This document shows, piece after piece, positions 1 to 9,012 of a DNA stretch of 39,235 nt. Within the stretch, counting starts at the first letter, position 1. Each line of letters begins with the position of its first letter. Below the pieces are notes generated by a model that saw only the letters and a list, made by a program, of their open reading frames with translations, was not told the DNA's origin and made no database searches. The translations under genes were made by a program, and so were the position numbers. The stretch spans positions 1-39,235 of the forward strand of contig JAQGHR010000131.1 of NCBI GenBank assembly GCA_028291545.1, in the 5' to 3' direction. The DNA is from Planctomycetota bacterium. GTDB lineage: Bacteria > Planctomycetota > Planctomycetia > Isosphaerales > Isosphaeraceae.

Positions 1-25
1 GGCGGGCAGGGACGCCCGCCCCACT
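1..25. repeat. REP-like hairpin repeat, family A, cut by the window edge
   Basis: The first 25 bases contain a 7-bp stem (GGCGGGC/GCCCGCC) around a 6-base loop, followed by CCCACT. The same unit appears twice, in inverted orientation, at 11179-11261. This copy is probably half of a doublet whose other half lies outside the window. The remaining bases up to 91 show no gene. Confidence 0.7.
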
Positions 26-91
26 CGGAACTCGCAGCCCGCTTCCGGTCTCGTTGGTGAGGCTGGCGTCAATAAGGGATCACGGTTCGCT

Positions 92-3000
92 CTAATCGAT
101 GCTCCGCCCTCGCTCCCGCTCTTCCTCCTCCTCTTCCTCGTTGGCCTCGTCCTGCATGAGGAACGCCTCGGCGGCGACGAACTCGCCGGGGGGGATGTTG
201 GGATCGGGGTCGACGCGGACGGATTGGACGAATTCCTTGCCATCAACGGTGAGCACAATCTTGTACGTGCCGGGAGGGACGGGGCGCAGACCACCGCCGC
301 CACCGAATCCGCCGAAGATGCCGCCGCCGGACTCGGACTCCTGGGCGCCGCGGGCAGTCTCGCCGGGGGTGTCGGAGGGGGGGGCGGAGCGGCGGGTGGT
401 GAGGTCCCACACGGCGCGGTGGAGGCCGGGCTCGGGGCCGGAGCGAAGCTCGCGGATCGTGGAGCCGTCGAAGTCCAGGACCTTGAGATTGACCTTCTCG
501 GCCTTCTTGCCCAGGACGTAATCAATGCGGGCGCCGGGCAGGGGGTTCTGGCCGGCGAACCGGCGGTTGGTGCCGCCGTGGGTGGGCGAGACCTTCCAGC
601 GAACGGCCGAGTTCGGCTTGTACAGGTGCGCGGCCTCGGCCAGGGCCTTGGGGGTAGTCTGACGCAACGGGGAGACGTCCAGCACCCACAAGCTGCGGCC
701 GTGGGTGGCGGCGACGATCTCCCCGGCCGTGGGGTGCTGGGCCAGCTCGTGGATCGCCACCGTGGGCAGGTTCGCGTTGATCTTCGCCCAGGTCTTGCCG
801 CGATCGATGGTCGCCCAGCAGGAGAACTCGGTACCGAGGTAGAGCACGTCGGGGTTGAACAGGTCCTCGCGGAGGCAGCGGGTCGAGCCTCGGGGCAGGT
901 TGGCGGCCAGCGGCTTCCAGGTCTGGCCGAAGTCTTCGGAGACGTAGGGCAGGGGGTCGTCGTCGTCCGCGCGGTGGCCGTCGAAGGCGACGTAGACGCG
1001 GCCGGGGACGAACCGCGAGGCCTCGATCGTGTCGACGTAGCGAGGCCCGGGGAGCTTCACGTTCCTGGCGATCTCGGCCCAGTTCGCGCCGCCGTCCCTG
1101 GTGACCCAGAGGTTGCCGTCGTCGGTGCCGACGTAGAGCACGTTCGGGTCGCGGGGGGACTCGCTGATGGCCGTGGCGCTGCCGCGCGCGGTGCGGGTCA
1201 GCTCGGGGGAGATCGCCTTGAGGTCGTTGCCGCGATCGAGCGACCGAAACAGGTAATTTCCGCCGCAATAGAAGATCTTCGAGTTGTGCTGCGACAGGAT
1301 GAACGGCGTGTTCCAGTTGAACCGCATCGGCTTGTCGCGGCCCGGCGACCGGGGCCGGATCGAGGCCGTCTCGCCCGATCGGAAGTTGCGGCGGCCCATC
1401 GCGCCGCCCTGGCTGGTGAAATAGATGAGGTCGGGGTCGTTGGGATCGACGCAGCAGCCGAACCCGTCGCCGCCGCCGACGGAGACCCAGTCCTCGTTGA
1501 GCGGCCCGGTGCGGGATCGCGTGAAGCTGGGGCCGCCCCAGGTGCCGTTATCCTGGAGGCCGCCGTAGGCCTTGTAATCGCGGCGGGTGTCGAGCGCGAC
1601 GTGGTAGAACTGGCCGATCGCCGCGTGGTTCAGGTGGTCGAACTTCTCGCCGCGATCGTAGCTGGCGTAGGTGCCGCCGTCGCAGCCAATGAGCAGGTGG
1701 CGGCCGTCGCGAGGGTCGATCCAGAGGGCATGCCCGTCGGCGTGGACGTCGCGGCCCATATCCGGCCGGAACGTCTTGCCGCCGTCCTTCGAATGATACT
1801 GGGAGATCCCCAGCACATAGAGATGCTGATCGTCGCTCGGGTCGACGCGGATCTGGCTGAAATACATCGGGCGGGGGTTGACGCTGTTGATGCGGGTCCA
1901 GGTCTCGCCGGCATCGGTGGACTTGTACACGCCGCCGGTCTGCCAGCCGTCGGGCCCCTGGCTGGCCATGACATTCTCGCGCTGGCTGTTGAGCTGCCCG
2001 GCGAACGGGCGGGTGACGTCCAGGGTCATGGCCTCGGGGTCGAGCGGGCGCTTGCCCAGGGTGACCTCGAACTCCCTGGTTTCCTCGCCGCGCCTGACCT
2101 TGAGCTTGACCTTATCGTCGGGCTTCTTGTCGCGGATCGCCGCGGTCAGATCTTCATACTTCTTGACCTCCTTATCGCCGATGGCCACGACCATATCGCC
2201 TCGACGGATGCCGGCCCTGTGCGCGGGGCCTTCGTCGACGACGGCCGACAGGGTCGCGTCCTCGCGGTTACCGCCCGTGATGCCGATGAATCCGCCCCCG
2301 CTGGTCTTGGTGGGCGGCCCCATGCCGTTCTTCTCGGATTCGACGATCGCGAAGACGGTATTCGGGTCCTTCTTGTACCAGTCCAGGCCGATGCGTCCGA
2401 GCTGGCACGGGGGCAGGCCCTTGCTCACCCGGGCGAAGGACTTGCCGCCGTTATTCGTCTTGTAGATGCCCGAGCCCGGCCCCCATCGCGTGGCGGGCTC
2501 GTTCACATCGAACTCGTCGCGCTTCCGCTCATAGGTGGCGATCAGCAGGGTCTCGGGATCGGCCGGGTGCATCCTCATGTCGATCACGCCGGTCCGGAAA
2601 TCGACGTAGAGGACGCGGTTCCAGGTCAATCCCCCGTCGGTCGTCTTGTACAGCCCGCGATCCAGGCTCGGCCCGTACAGTCGCCCGAGCGCGCCGACGT
2701 AGACGATGTTCGGGTCCCTGGGATGGATCAGGATTTTCCCGATCTGATACGTCTGCCCCAGGCCCATATTTTTCCACGTCTTGCCGCCATCGGTGGACTT
2801 GTAGACGCCGTCTCCGAACGAGACCGAGTTGCGCGGGTTGTTCTCTCCCGTGCCGACCCAGACGATATTCTTGTCCGAAGGCGCCACGCACACGTCGCCG
2901 ATCGCAACGGTGTTCTCCTTATCGAACTGATGCTCAAACGTGGTCCCGTTATTCTCCGTCTTGAGCAGTCCCCCTCCGCCCGTCGCGACCCAGAACGTGC

Positions 3001-3334
3001 TGGGATCGGCCTCGAAGACCGACATCGCCACGATCCGCCCCCCCATGTTGGCCGGCCCGATCGGCCGCCAGGCCAGGCCCTTGACCCAGTCGGCGGAGAG
3101 GGTCGTGGGAGCGGGCGCCGCGTCGGGCCTGGGCTCTTCCTTCTTGGGCTCGTCCTTGGGCGCGTCCTTCTTGGGCTCCTCTTTCTTCGCCTCGTCCTTC
3201 CTGGGTTCTTCCTTCTTGGCCTCGGCCTTGGGCGTGTCCTGCCACGAGAACGCGGTGATCGGCGCGGCGATCACGGCCGCCATACCAAGGAGAAACGACC
3301 CCACCTTCGGGGATCTGAGCACATAGGGAATCAC
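92..3334 (-). CDS. Secreted BNR-repeat (sortilin/VPS10-like) protein with an inserted PDZ domain
   Basis: The 1080-residue protein starts at a GTG with AGGAG nine bases upstream. A short basic N-terminus and a hydrophobic stretch (about residues 12-30) suggest a signal peptide, so it is probably exported. Residues about 33-75 form a Lys/Glu/Pro-rich linker built from repeats of the KKEEPKKD type. The rest is a beta-propeller-like series of BNR/Asp-box repeats of the form S-x-D-x-G-x-T-W, near residues 178, 231, 294, 474, 516, 748, 801 and 845. A PDZ domain (about 343-430, with GITGG and AGIRRGDMV) sits between repeats. The C-terminus has a Gly-rich stretch and a run of Glu. Such proteins are common in planctomycetes and are often annotated as glycosyl hydrolase or sortilin-like, but the substrate is not known. 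No catalytic residues are evident, and a role in binding or protein handling outside the cytoplasm is inference. Confidence 0.85.
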   Translation of the reverse strand: MIPYVLRSPKVGSFLLGMAAVIAAPITAFSWQDTPKAEAKKEEPRKDEAKKEEPKKDAPKDEPKKEEPRPDAAPAPTTLSADWVKGLAWRPIGPANMGGRIVAMSVFEADPSTFWVATGGGGLLKTENNGTTFEHQFDKENTVAIGDVCVAPSDKNIVWVGTGENNPRNSVSFGDGVYKSTDGGKTWKNMGLGQTYQIGKILIHPRDPNIVYVGALGRLYGPSLDRGLYKTTDGGLTWNRVLYVDFRTGVIDMRMHPADPETLLIATYERKRDEFDVNEPATRWGPGSGIYKTNNGGKSFARVSKGLPPCQLGRIGLDWYKKDPNTVFAIVESEKNGMGPPTKTSGGGFIGITGGNREDATLSAVVDEGPAHRAGIRRGDMVVAIGDKEVKKYEDLTAAIRDKKPDDKVKLKVRRGEETREFEVTLGKRPLDPEAMTLDVTRPFAGQLNSQRENVMASQGPDGWQTGGVYKSTDAGETWTRINSVNPRPMYFSQIRVDPSDDQHLYVLGISQYHSKDGGKTFRPDMGRDVHADGHALWIDPRDGRHLLIGCDGGTYASYDRGEKFDHLNHAAIGQFYHVALDTRRDYKAYGGLQDNGTWGGPSFTRSRTGPLNEDWVSVGGGDGFGCCVDPNDPDLIYFTSQGGAMGRRNFRSGETASIRPRSPGRDKPMRFNWNTPFILSQHNSKIFYCGGNYLFRSLDRGNDLKAISPELTRTARGSATAISESPRDPNVLYVGTDDGNLWVTRDGGANWAEIARNVKLPGPRYVDTIEASRFVPGRVYVAFDGHRADDDDPLPYVSEDFGQTWKPLAANLPRGSTRCLREDLFNPDVLYLGTEFSCWATIDRGKTWAKINANLPTVAIHELAQHPTAGEIVAATHGRSLWVLDVSPLRQTTPKALAEAAHLYKPNSAVRWKVSPTHGGTNRRFAGQNPLPGARIDYVLGKKAEKVNLKVLDFDGSTIRELRSGPEPGLHRAVWDLTTRRSAPPSDTPGETARGAQESESGGGIFGGFGGGGGLRPVPPGTYKIVLTVDGKEFVQSVRVDPDPNIPPGEFVAAEAFLMQDEANEEEEEEERERGRSID

Positions 3335-3530
3335 GGATGGAAGCTCCTCAGTGGATGATGATGCAAGGTGTGCTCTGCGGAGAGGAGTCGAGCAGGGCGG
3401 ATTCGATCGTCTACTTCAAGAGCGTCAACGCGGGTCGGATCGTTCCCGAAGCCACGTCGGCGGCGGTTCTCAGGTCGATCCGATTAGCGTACCATGACGG
3501 AAGGACCATCGCGAAGGGAGGGACTTATTC

Positions 3531-3788
3531 ATGGCGCCTTTGATCGTCGAGGGAATCTACAAGGACGGGCGGGTCGAGTTGACGGAGCGTCCCGAGGGGG
3601 TGACCGAGGGGGCGCGGGCCGAGGTGAGATTCCTCCCGGATGAGAACACGGTGACGCCAACGGCCTTGGGATCGGGAGAATCTCGCGAGGAACTTCGGCG
3701 TCGGGCCTTCGAGCGAATGGAGAAGGGCATCCCTTTGGGCGGTCCACCCTATCCCAAACGGGACGAGCTTTATGACCGATTCGATTGA
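3531..3788 (+). CDS. AF2212-like antitoxin of a PIN-domain toxin-antitoxin pair
   Basis: This 85-residue protein has the N-terminal beta-strand pattern of the AF2212/DUF104 antitoxin family: a short segment reading I-V-E-G-I-Y-K-D-G-R-V-E-L followed by P-E-G and A-R-A-E-V. The C-terminal half is charged and probably helical, which would suit toxin binding. A GGGAGGG ribosome-binding site lies eight bases before the ATG. The stop overlaps the next gene by 17 bases, which is typical of translationally coupled toxin-antitoxin pairs. The antitoxin is expected to mask the PIN active site and to repress the shared promoter; neither is shown by the sequence. The 196 bases upstream are shared with the divergent BNR gene. 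Confidence 0.75.
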   Translation: MAPLIVEGIYKDGRVELTERPEGVTEGARAEVRFLPDENTVTPTALGSGESREELRRRAFERMEKGIPLGGPPYPKRDELYDRFD

Positions 3789-4221
3789 TGAAGGCACGGC
3801 GATTGTTGACACGAACATCGTCATCTACGCGTACGACCCCGAGGACGCGAGGAAGCATCAAGCAGCCAAGAGCCTGCTGGCATCACTCTCGGGGCGGGGG
3901 CGTTTGATCTTCAGCGCCCAGGTATTCAACGAATTCTCGTCGCTGACGATGAAGCCCAGGCGAGCCCATCCGCTCTCGCCCTTGGAGGTCGTCGAGATCC
4001 TTCGCGAACTCGCCGCGATCGCGGAGGTCGTATCAATCACCCCAGCAATGACCTTTCTCGCCCTCGACGCCATGCCTCGCCACGGCTTTTCCTTCTGGGA
4101 TGCCCTGATCTGGGCCGCCGCCAAGGAAAACGGCGTTGCCACCGTTTACACCGAGGATTTCCAGCACGGCCGCGACGTCGAGGGCGTGCGGATCGTCAAC
4201 CCATTCTTATCCACCCCATAG
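3772..4221 (+). CDS. PIN-domain ribonuclease toxin (VapC-like)
   Basis: This 149-residue protein has the PIN-domain layout: V-D-T-N at residues 12-15 gives the first metal-binding Asp, a mid-protein F-N-E-F segment gives an acidic residue, and F-W-D-A-L plus Y-T-E-D-F near the C-terminus give the remaining acidic residues. PIN toxins are Mg2+-dependent RNases that usually cut tRNA or rRNA; the target here cannot be read. The start at 3772 lies inside the antitoxin gene, and no other in-frame start precedes the V-D-T-N motif. The length matches the family and all key residues are present, so it should be active. No terminator is evident in the 178 bases that follow. Confidence 0.85.
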   Translation: MTDSIDEGTAIVDTNIVIYAYDPEDARKHQAAKSLLASLSGRGRLIFSAQVFNEFSSLTMKPRRAHPLSPLEVVEILRELAAIAEVVSITPAMTFLALDAMPRHGFSFWDALIWAAAKENGVATVYTEDFQHGRDVEGVRIVNPFLSTP

Positions 4222-4399
4222 AACCGCCCGCCCAGTCGTCCAACTTCTGGCATTGACCCAAATCGACTCCCAGCCTACATTCCGCCGCCCCATCGCCATC
4301 CACATCTCGGCCTGAATAGCACGCAAACGGGCCGCACCGCCGATCGGGCGGGGCGGAGCGTCCGGCATTTCCTGGTTCCCGGAGCCGGATGGAGCGACC

Positions 4400-6013
4400 A
4401 TGGGCGGGAGGATTCGTCGATGCGTGTTCGCGGCGAATCTCGTCGCCCTCTTCGCGTTCGCCCTCTGGTGCCGGGTCACCAGCCTGAAGACCGCGCCGAC
4501 CGCGAATGGCGATGATGCCTTCTACGGCGTCCAGGCGGAGCGCCTGGTCCAGGGCGAGCGGTTGACGAGCAAGACGCCGTCGAGAAAGCCCGTCGAGGTG
4601 CTGTATACGGCGGTGGAAGCCCTGCTGCTCGAAATCTGGCCGCCGTCGTATGCCGTCCAGCGAGCCCCGGCTGTGATCTTCGGAATCCTGGGGATCGTCC
4701 TGACCTATGTCCTGGGCGCGAGGTTCCTGGACCGCCCCACGGCGCTGATCGCCGCCGGGCTCGTCGCGACGCTCCCGATCGCCATCATCTATTCGCGGAT
4801 CGGGTGGGAATACAGCGAAGTCCCGCCGCTCTGCATGCTCATCATCACCTTCGCGGCCAGGGCCGACCGGTCGCGGGCGAACCGGATCGGTATGTTTGTC
4901 GCGTACCTGGCCTGTTTTCACATCAATCCGACGGTTCTGTTCCTGGCTCCGGTCCCGCTGGGCCTGATGCTGGTCCAGTGGCTCAAGACGGCCTCGAAAT
5001 CGTCGCCGTGGGGGCAACGCTCGCTGCTGGCGACGATGGCGGGCCTGGCGGGGCTCACCGTGGTCGCCGGGCTGTGGACGCGGAACAGCGAGACCACGCA
5101 AGGCATGTACGAGAGCTTCAAGTTCGGGCCGTGCGACTGGCCCCGCTTCCTCACGCTCTATATGAGACATCACCTGGGGTTCGGCCAGGGGGTGTTGACC
5201 GAGACGAACCCGATGCTCGCCTGGTGCTTCTGGGGCCTCGTCGGCGTGGTCGTCGTCTTCGGCTCCTGGCAACTGATCCGCCAGCGCGCCTGGGACCGCC
5301 TGGCCCTGGTCGCCGGCGCCATCGCCAGCGCCGCCGGATACCACCTGGTGGTAGGGCCGGGCGGCTTCCATCCCGACATGCCGCGCTACGGGCTCTTCCT
5401 CGTGGTGCCGAACGCTCTGGCCTTCGCCTGCCTGGTTCAGAGCTTGATCGTGCGGCCGATCTCGGCCGAAGCCGCGGTGATCCGCCGCCTGCAGGTCGCG
5501 ACGGTGTTCCTGTGCGCCTGGATGCTGATGCTGAACTTCCGATACAACTACTTCGCCACATTCGAGGCTCAGGCCGCCGAGTTCCACGAGTCGTTCTGGA
5601 CCCTGAAAACCGAATCTCCCGATCCGATGCAGAGGATGGCGTCCCTCGTGGTCAAGGACCTCGCCGCCTCGGCCAAGCGGCCCGATCCCGCTGTCGTCAT
5701 CGCCGAGGATTGGTGGACGTATAAGCCTCTCCAGCTCCATCTGATGCGACGCAAGGACATCAAGGTCGCCAGCCTGGAGCACCTCGTCCCCGAGCAGAAG
5801 AAGCGCACCCTGGGCCATCAGTTGCGGGCCGGCGGATACGCCATCGGTGCCGTCGGGGGCACGGTCGACACGACGATCAAGGCGCTCTTTCCCGCCGAGC
5901 AACTGAAACAGTGGCAATTTCAGATCGGCTGGCATCCTCGTTACGTCATGTATCGCCTCGAAAATGTCGGACCCGCCCTGACCGCACGCTCGATCGAGCC
6001 CGCGAGGCATTGA
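4400..6013 (+). CDS. Membrane glycosyltransferase (GT39/ArnT-like), tandem copy 1
   Basis: This 537-residue polytopic membrane protein has about ten hydrophobic segments. After the first membrane segment it has an N-G-D-D-A-F-Y motif (D38-D39), the place where GT-C enzymes of the PMT/ArnT type carry the catalytic D-E of the first periplasmic loop. Such enzymes move a sugar from a polyprenyl-phosphate carrier to an acceptor on the outer side of the membrane. The C-terminal third is a soluble domain, as in GT-C proteins. GGAG lies five bases before the ATG. A paralogue of exactly the same length follows 75 bases later. In this copy the second acidic residue is Asp rather than the usual Glu. Donor and acceptor are unknown. 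Confidence 0.75.
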   Translation: MGGRIRRCVFAANLVALFAFALWCRVTSLKTAPTANGDDAFYGVQAERLVQGERLTSKTPSRKPVEVLYTAVEALLLEIWPPSYAVQRAPAVIFGILGIVLTYVLGARFLDRPTALIAAGLVATLPIAIIYSRIGWEYSEVPPLCMLIITFAARADRSRANRIGMFVAYLACFHINPTVLFLAPVPLGLMLVQWLKTASKSSPWGQRSLLATMAGLAGLTVVAGLWTRNSETTQGMYESFKFGPCDWPRFLTLYMRHHLGFGQGVLTETNPMLAWCFWGLVGVVVVFGSWQLIRQRAWDRLALVAGAIASAAGYHLVVGPGGFHPDMPRYGLFLVVPNALAFACLVQSLIVRPISAEAAVIRRLQVATVFLCAWMLMLNFRYNYFATFEAQAAEFHESFWTLKTESPDPMQRMASLVVKDLAASAKRPDPAVVIAEDWWTYKPLQLHLMRRKDIKVASLEHLVPEQKKRTLGHQLRAGGYAIGAVGGTVDTTIKALFPAEQLKQWQFQIGWHPRYVMYRLENVGPALTARSIEPARH

Positions 6014-6088
6014 TGTCCGCGATCGGCGTGAATCGAGACGACGGGCAGCACTTCCTGCAATTTTTTCCCTGAGACGGACGGAGCGAAC

Positions 6089-7702
6089 ATGGGCGAAAAG
6101 TTTCGTCGATTCCTGTTCACGGCGAATCTCGTCTTACTCTTCGCGTTCGCCGTCTGGTGCCGGGTCACGAGCCTGAAGACCTCGCCGCCTCCGACGGGCG
6201 ATGAAGCCTTCTTCGGTGTCCAGGCAGACCACCTGGTCCAGGGCGAACGGTTGTCGGGCAAGACGGGGTCGGGGAAGCTTGTCGACGTGTTTTACACGGC
6301 GGTCGAGGCCCCGCTGCACCTGATCTTGCCGCCGTCGTATACCGTTCAGCGAATCCCGGCCGTCATCTTCGGGATTCTGGCGGTCATCCTGACCTACGTT
6401 CTCGGCTCGAAGTTCCTGGACCGGCCCACGGCGCTGATCGCCGCCGGGCTCGTCGCGGCGATGCCGATCGCCATCATCTATTCGCGACTGGGGTGGGAAT
6501 ACAGCGAGGTCCCGCTGCTCTGCATGTTGATCATCGCCTTCGCGGCCAGAGCAGACCGGTCGAGGGTGAACAAGATCGGTCTCTTCCTCGCCTACGCGGC
6601 GTGTATTCATGTGAGCCCGACGGTTCTGTTCCTCGCGCCCGTCCCGCTGGGCCTGATGCTGGTGCAGTGGCTCAAGACGGCCTCGAAATCGTCACGATTG
6701 GGGCAGCGGTCGCTGCTGGCGACGATGGTGGGCCTGGCCGGGGTCACCGTGTGCGTCGGGCTGAGGACGCGCAACAGCAATACAACGCAGTGGATCTACG
6801 AGACCTACAAGTTCGGCCCGTGCGACTGGCCCCGCTTCCTCACGCTGTACATGAGGCACCATCTCGGGTTCTGCCAGGGCGTATGGACCGAGACGAACCC
6901 GATGCTCGCCTGGTGCTTCTGGGGCCTCGTCGGCGTGGTCGTCGTCTTCGGCTCCTGGCAACTGATCCGCGAGCGCGCCTGGGACCGCCTGGCTCTGGTC
7001 GCCGGCGCGATCGCCAGCGCCGTCGGATATCACCTGGTGGTCGGACCCGACGGCTTCCACCCCGCGATGCCGCGCTACGGGCTCTTCCTCGTGGTGCCGA
7101 ACGCGCTGGCGTTCGCCTGCCTGGTGCAGAGCCTGATCGTGCGGCCGATCACGGCCGAAATCGCCGTAATCCGCCGCCTCCAGGTCGCGGCCGTGTTCCT
7201 CTGCGCCTGGATGCTGATGCTGAACTTCCGGTACAACTACTTCGCCGTCTTCGAGACTCAGGGCGCGAAGTTCCACGAGTCGTTCTGGACGTTGCAGACC
7301 GAATACCCCGACCCGATGCACAAGATGGCGTCAATCGTGCTCAAAGATCTCGCCGCGTCGGGCAAGCACCCGGGTCCGGACGTGGTTGTTGCCGAGGACT
7401 GGTGGACGTACAAGCCTCTCCAGCTCCATCTCATCCGCCGCAACGAGATCAAGGTCGCCAGCCTGGAGCACCTCGTCCCCGAGCAGAAGAAGCGCACCCT
7501 GAGCCATCAATTGCGGGCCGGCGGATACGCCATCTGTGCCGTCGGCGGCCCCGTCGACACGACCATCAAGTCGCTTTTTCCGGGCGACCAGTTGAAGCAG
7601 TGGCAGGTCCAGGTCGGCTCGCACCCGAACTACGCGGTGTATCGCCTCAAAGATATCGGACCCGCCATGACCGCACGCTCGATCGAGCCCGCTCGGCGTT
7701 GA
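6089..7702 (+). CDS. Membrane glycosyltransferase (GT39/ArnT-like), tandem copy 2
   Basis: This 537-residue paralogue aligns with the preceding gene from end to end without length change, and even the upstream context (GACGGAGCGA-ATG) resembles that of copy 1. The periplasmic-loop motif reads T-G-D-E-A-F-F (D38-E39), the standard GT-C form. Similarity is uneven: the N-terminal loop differs at many residues, whereas the segment 6886-6970 is identical at every base to 5197-5281. This fits a fairly old duplication with later local gene conversion, or uneven selection. The two copies may act on different sugars or acceptors. They are probably co-transcribed, since no terminator is visible in the 75-base gap. 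Confidence 0.75.
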   Translation: MGEKFRRFLFTANLVLLFAFAVWCRVTSLKTSPPPTGDEAFFGVQADHLVQGERLSGKTGSGKLVDVFYTAVEAPLHLILPPSYTVQRIPAVIFGILAVILTYVLGSKFLDRPTALIAAGLVAAMPIAIIYSRLGWEYSEVPLLCMLIIAFAARADRSRVNKIGLFLAYAACIHVSPTVLFLAPVPLGLMLVQWLKTASKSSRLGQRSLLATMVGLAGVTVCVGLRTRNSNTTQWIYETYKFGPCDWPRFLTLYMRHHLGFCQGVWTETNPMLAWCFWGLVGVVVVFGSWQLIRERAWDRLALVAGAIASAVGYHLVVGPDGFHPAMPRYGLFLVVPNALAFACLVQSLIVRPITAEIAVIRRLQVAAVFLCAWMLMLNFRYNYFAVFETQGAKFHESFWTLQTEYPDPMHKMASIVLKDLAASGKHPGPDVVVAEDWWTYKPLQLHLIRRNEIKVASLEHLVPEQKKRTLSHQLRAGGYAICAVGGPVDTTIKSLFPGDQLKQWQVQVGSHPNYAVYRLKDIGPAMTARSIEPARR

Positions 7703-7749
7703 GCCCGGCCGGTTCGGGTTCCGCGAAGAATTACGAGAAACCGGCCCCC

Positions 7750-8694
7750 TCAATCATCCGACGCCAGCACCGCATCCAGATCGAGCGTCTCGATGATCTG
7801 GGGCGAGGGGCTGCGGAGGGAGGCGAGGTCGGTCTCGTCGCCGCGGTGGAGGAACTCGATCCGGGAGGGACGGTCCTTGAGGGCGGGCAGGACGGCGACG
7901 ACGTAGGAGCTGCCGAGGACGCTCAGGCGGTTGCCCTGGACCAAGAGGGCGGTCTGCTCGTCGATGCCGAAGCCGAGCAGGCCGGGGTTCTTGGCCATGA
8001 GATCGACGAGGCGATCCATGCGCTTGCGTCGCAGGAAGTGTTGATCGACCACGGCGTCGGGCAGGAGGTCGAAGCCGCGGCCGACGGTGGCCTCGGTGCG
8101 GCCGTTCTGGATCATCACGCGGGTCATGATGGCGGCGCCGGCCGAGGTGCCGCCGATCACCCCGCCGCGAGCGAGCAGGGCCTTCAACTGGCGCTCGACT
8201 TCGGTCTGGCCGTAGGTCTCGGCCAGGACCGACTGACTGCCGCCATCGATCCAGACGCCCGTGGCCTCGGTCAGCGGCTTCAGGAAGTCGGGGTGGCCGG
8301 ACCGGTCGCGAGACCGGGTGTGGAGCAGCGTGACGGTGCCGGCGCCCCGGTCTCGCCAGGGGGCCAGGAAGCGCCGGTCGGCCGAGGGGAAGTCGGCGGC
8401 GGCCGAGGCGGTGGGGATGACCACGATTCGGGACCGGGTCCCGCCGGCCAGATCGAGGAACCGGCTGCGGACCTCCTCCGGCGTCTTGCCGCCGCCGCAG
8501 AGCAGCAGCGAACCACCCGCCCGGACCGTTGTGATGGGCTCCACGCCCCGAAACGCGATCGTACGCCAGGCCAGCGATCGACCTCCGAGGCCGACAAGCA
8601 CCGCCAGGCCCACAATTGCCGCGTATCGCACGGCCTTGCGACTCGGCGAGAGGGGCTCCGTCACCCTTCGAGGAAATAGGAATAGCCGACTCAT
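7750..8694 (-). CDS. Cyanophycinase-like peptidase (family S51), membrane-anchored or secreted
   Basis: This 314-residue protein is read from the ATG at 8694, which has GGAG six bases upstream; an ATG at 8706 would add four residues. A basic N-terminus and a hydrophobic segment (V-G-L-A-V-L-V-G-L) suggest a signal peptide or anchor. The body has the S51 fold: an L-L-L-C-G-G-G strand, an I-V-V-I-P-T-A segment, an I-D-G-G-S-Q-S turn, and G-G-T-S-A-G-A with the nucleophile Ser. A D-Q-H-F segment and G-F-G-I-D-E follow, as in cyanophycinases. These enzymes release beta-Asp-Arg dipeptides from cyanophycin, but family members without cyanophycin synthetase nearby may act on other isoaspartyl peptides. 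None of the neighbours is a cyanophycin synthetase. Confidence 0.8.
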   Translation of the reverse strand: MSRLFLFPRRVTEPLSPSRKAVRYAAIVGLAVLVGLGGRSLAWRTIAFRGVEPITTVRAGGSLLLCGGGKTPEEVRSRFLDLAGGTRSRIVVIPTASAAADFPSADRRFLAPWRDRGAGTVTLLHTRSRDRSGHPDFLKPLTEATGVWIDGGSQSVLAETYGQTEVERQLKALLARGGVIGGTSAGAAIMTRVMIQNGRTEATVGRGFDLLPDAVVDQHFLRRKRMDRLVDLMAKNPGLLGFGIDEQTALLVQGNRLSVLGSSYVVAVLPALKDRPSRIEFLHRGDETDLASLRSPSPQIIETLDLDAVLASDD

Positions 8695-9012
8695 TCGACT
8701 CTCCATTGTGTGATCCTACGACAAGTGTCTAAGCCGATTCTATGGCCCGAAGGGCCGGATGTCCAGGGCAGGGGACGAGCCTCGGGGACCGTGGGTCGCC
8801 AGGATGACTCAGGGGGCAACATGGCCGAGGCCCGATCGAATACGTGTGAAACTCTTGTGCCCTCATCGCGAAAGAGCAGACTTTGCAATCCTGATGCCGT
8901 GATCCCCGCGCTCATTGCCGCAATTCGCCGGGGGTCTTATGATGATCGCCCGGGAGGCGGGGACGAGGGCGAGTTCGTCCCATCACGCGAGGCGAAGGGG
9001 TTCGAGGCCGAA
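8695..9012. other. Intergenic divergent promoter region
   Basis: These 318 bases separate the cyanophycinase-like gene from the divergent rhaB gene. The rhaB reading frame stays open upstream to 8710, but this part lacks the codon pattern of the gene and resembles no kinase N-terminus, so it is taken as non-coding. A small GGCCC/GGGCC hairpin lies near 8752-8764. No clear operator was seen. Confidence 0.5.

Noticed and set aside
224..3358. Open frame of 1044 codons on the plus strand
   Set aside because: It is antisense to the BNR/PDZ gene, has no recognisable domain and is Val/Ala/Gly/Arg-rich as expected of a shadow in G+C-rich DNA.
6493..8679. Open frame of 728 codons on the plus strand
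   Set aside because: It overlaps glycosyltransferase copy 2 and the cyanophycinase-like gene in other frames and has an Arg/Pro/Gly-rich shadow composition.
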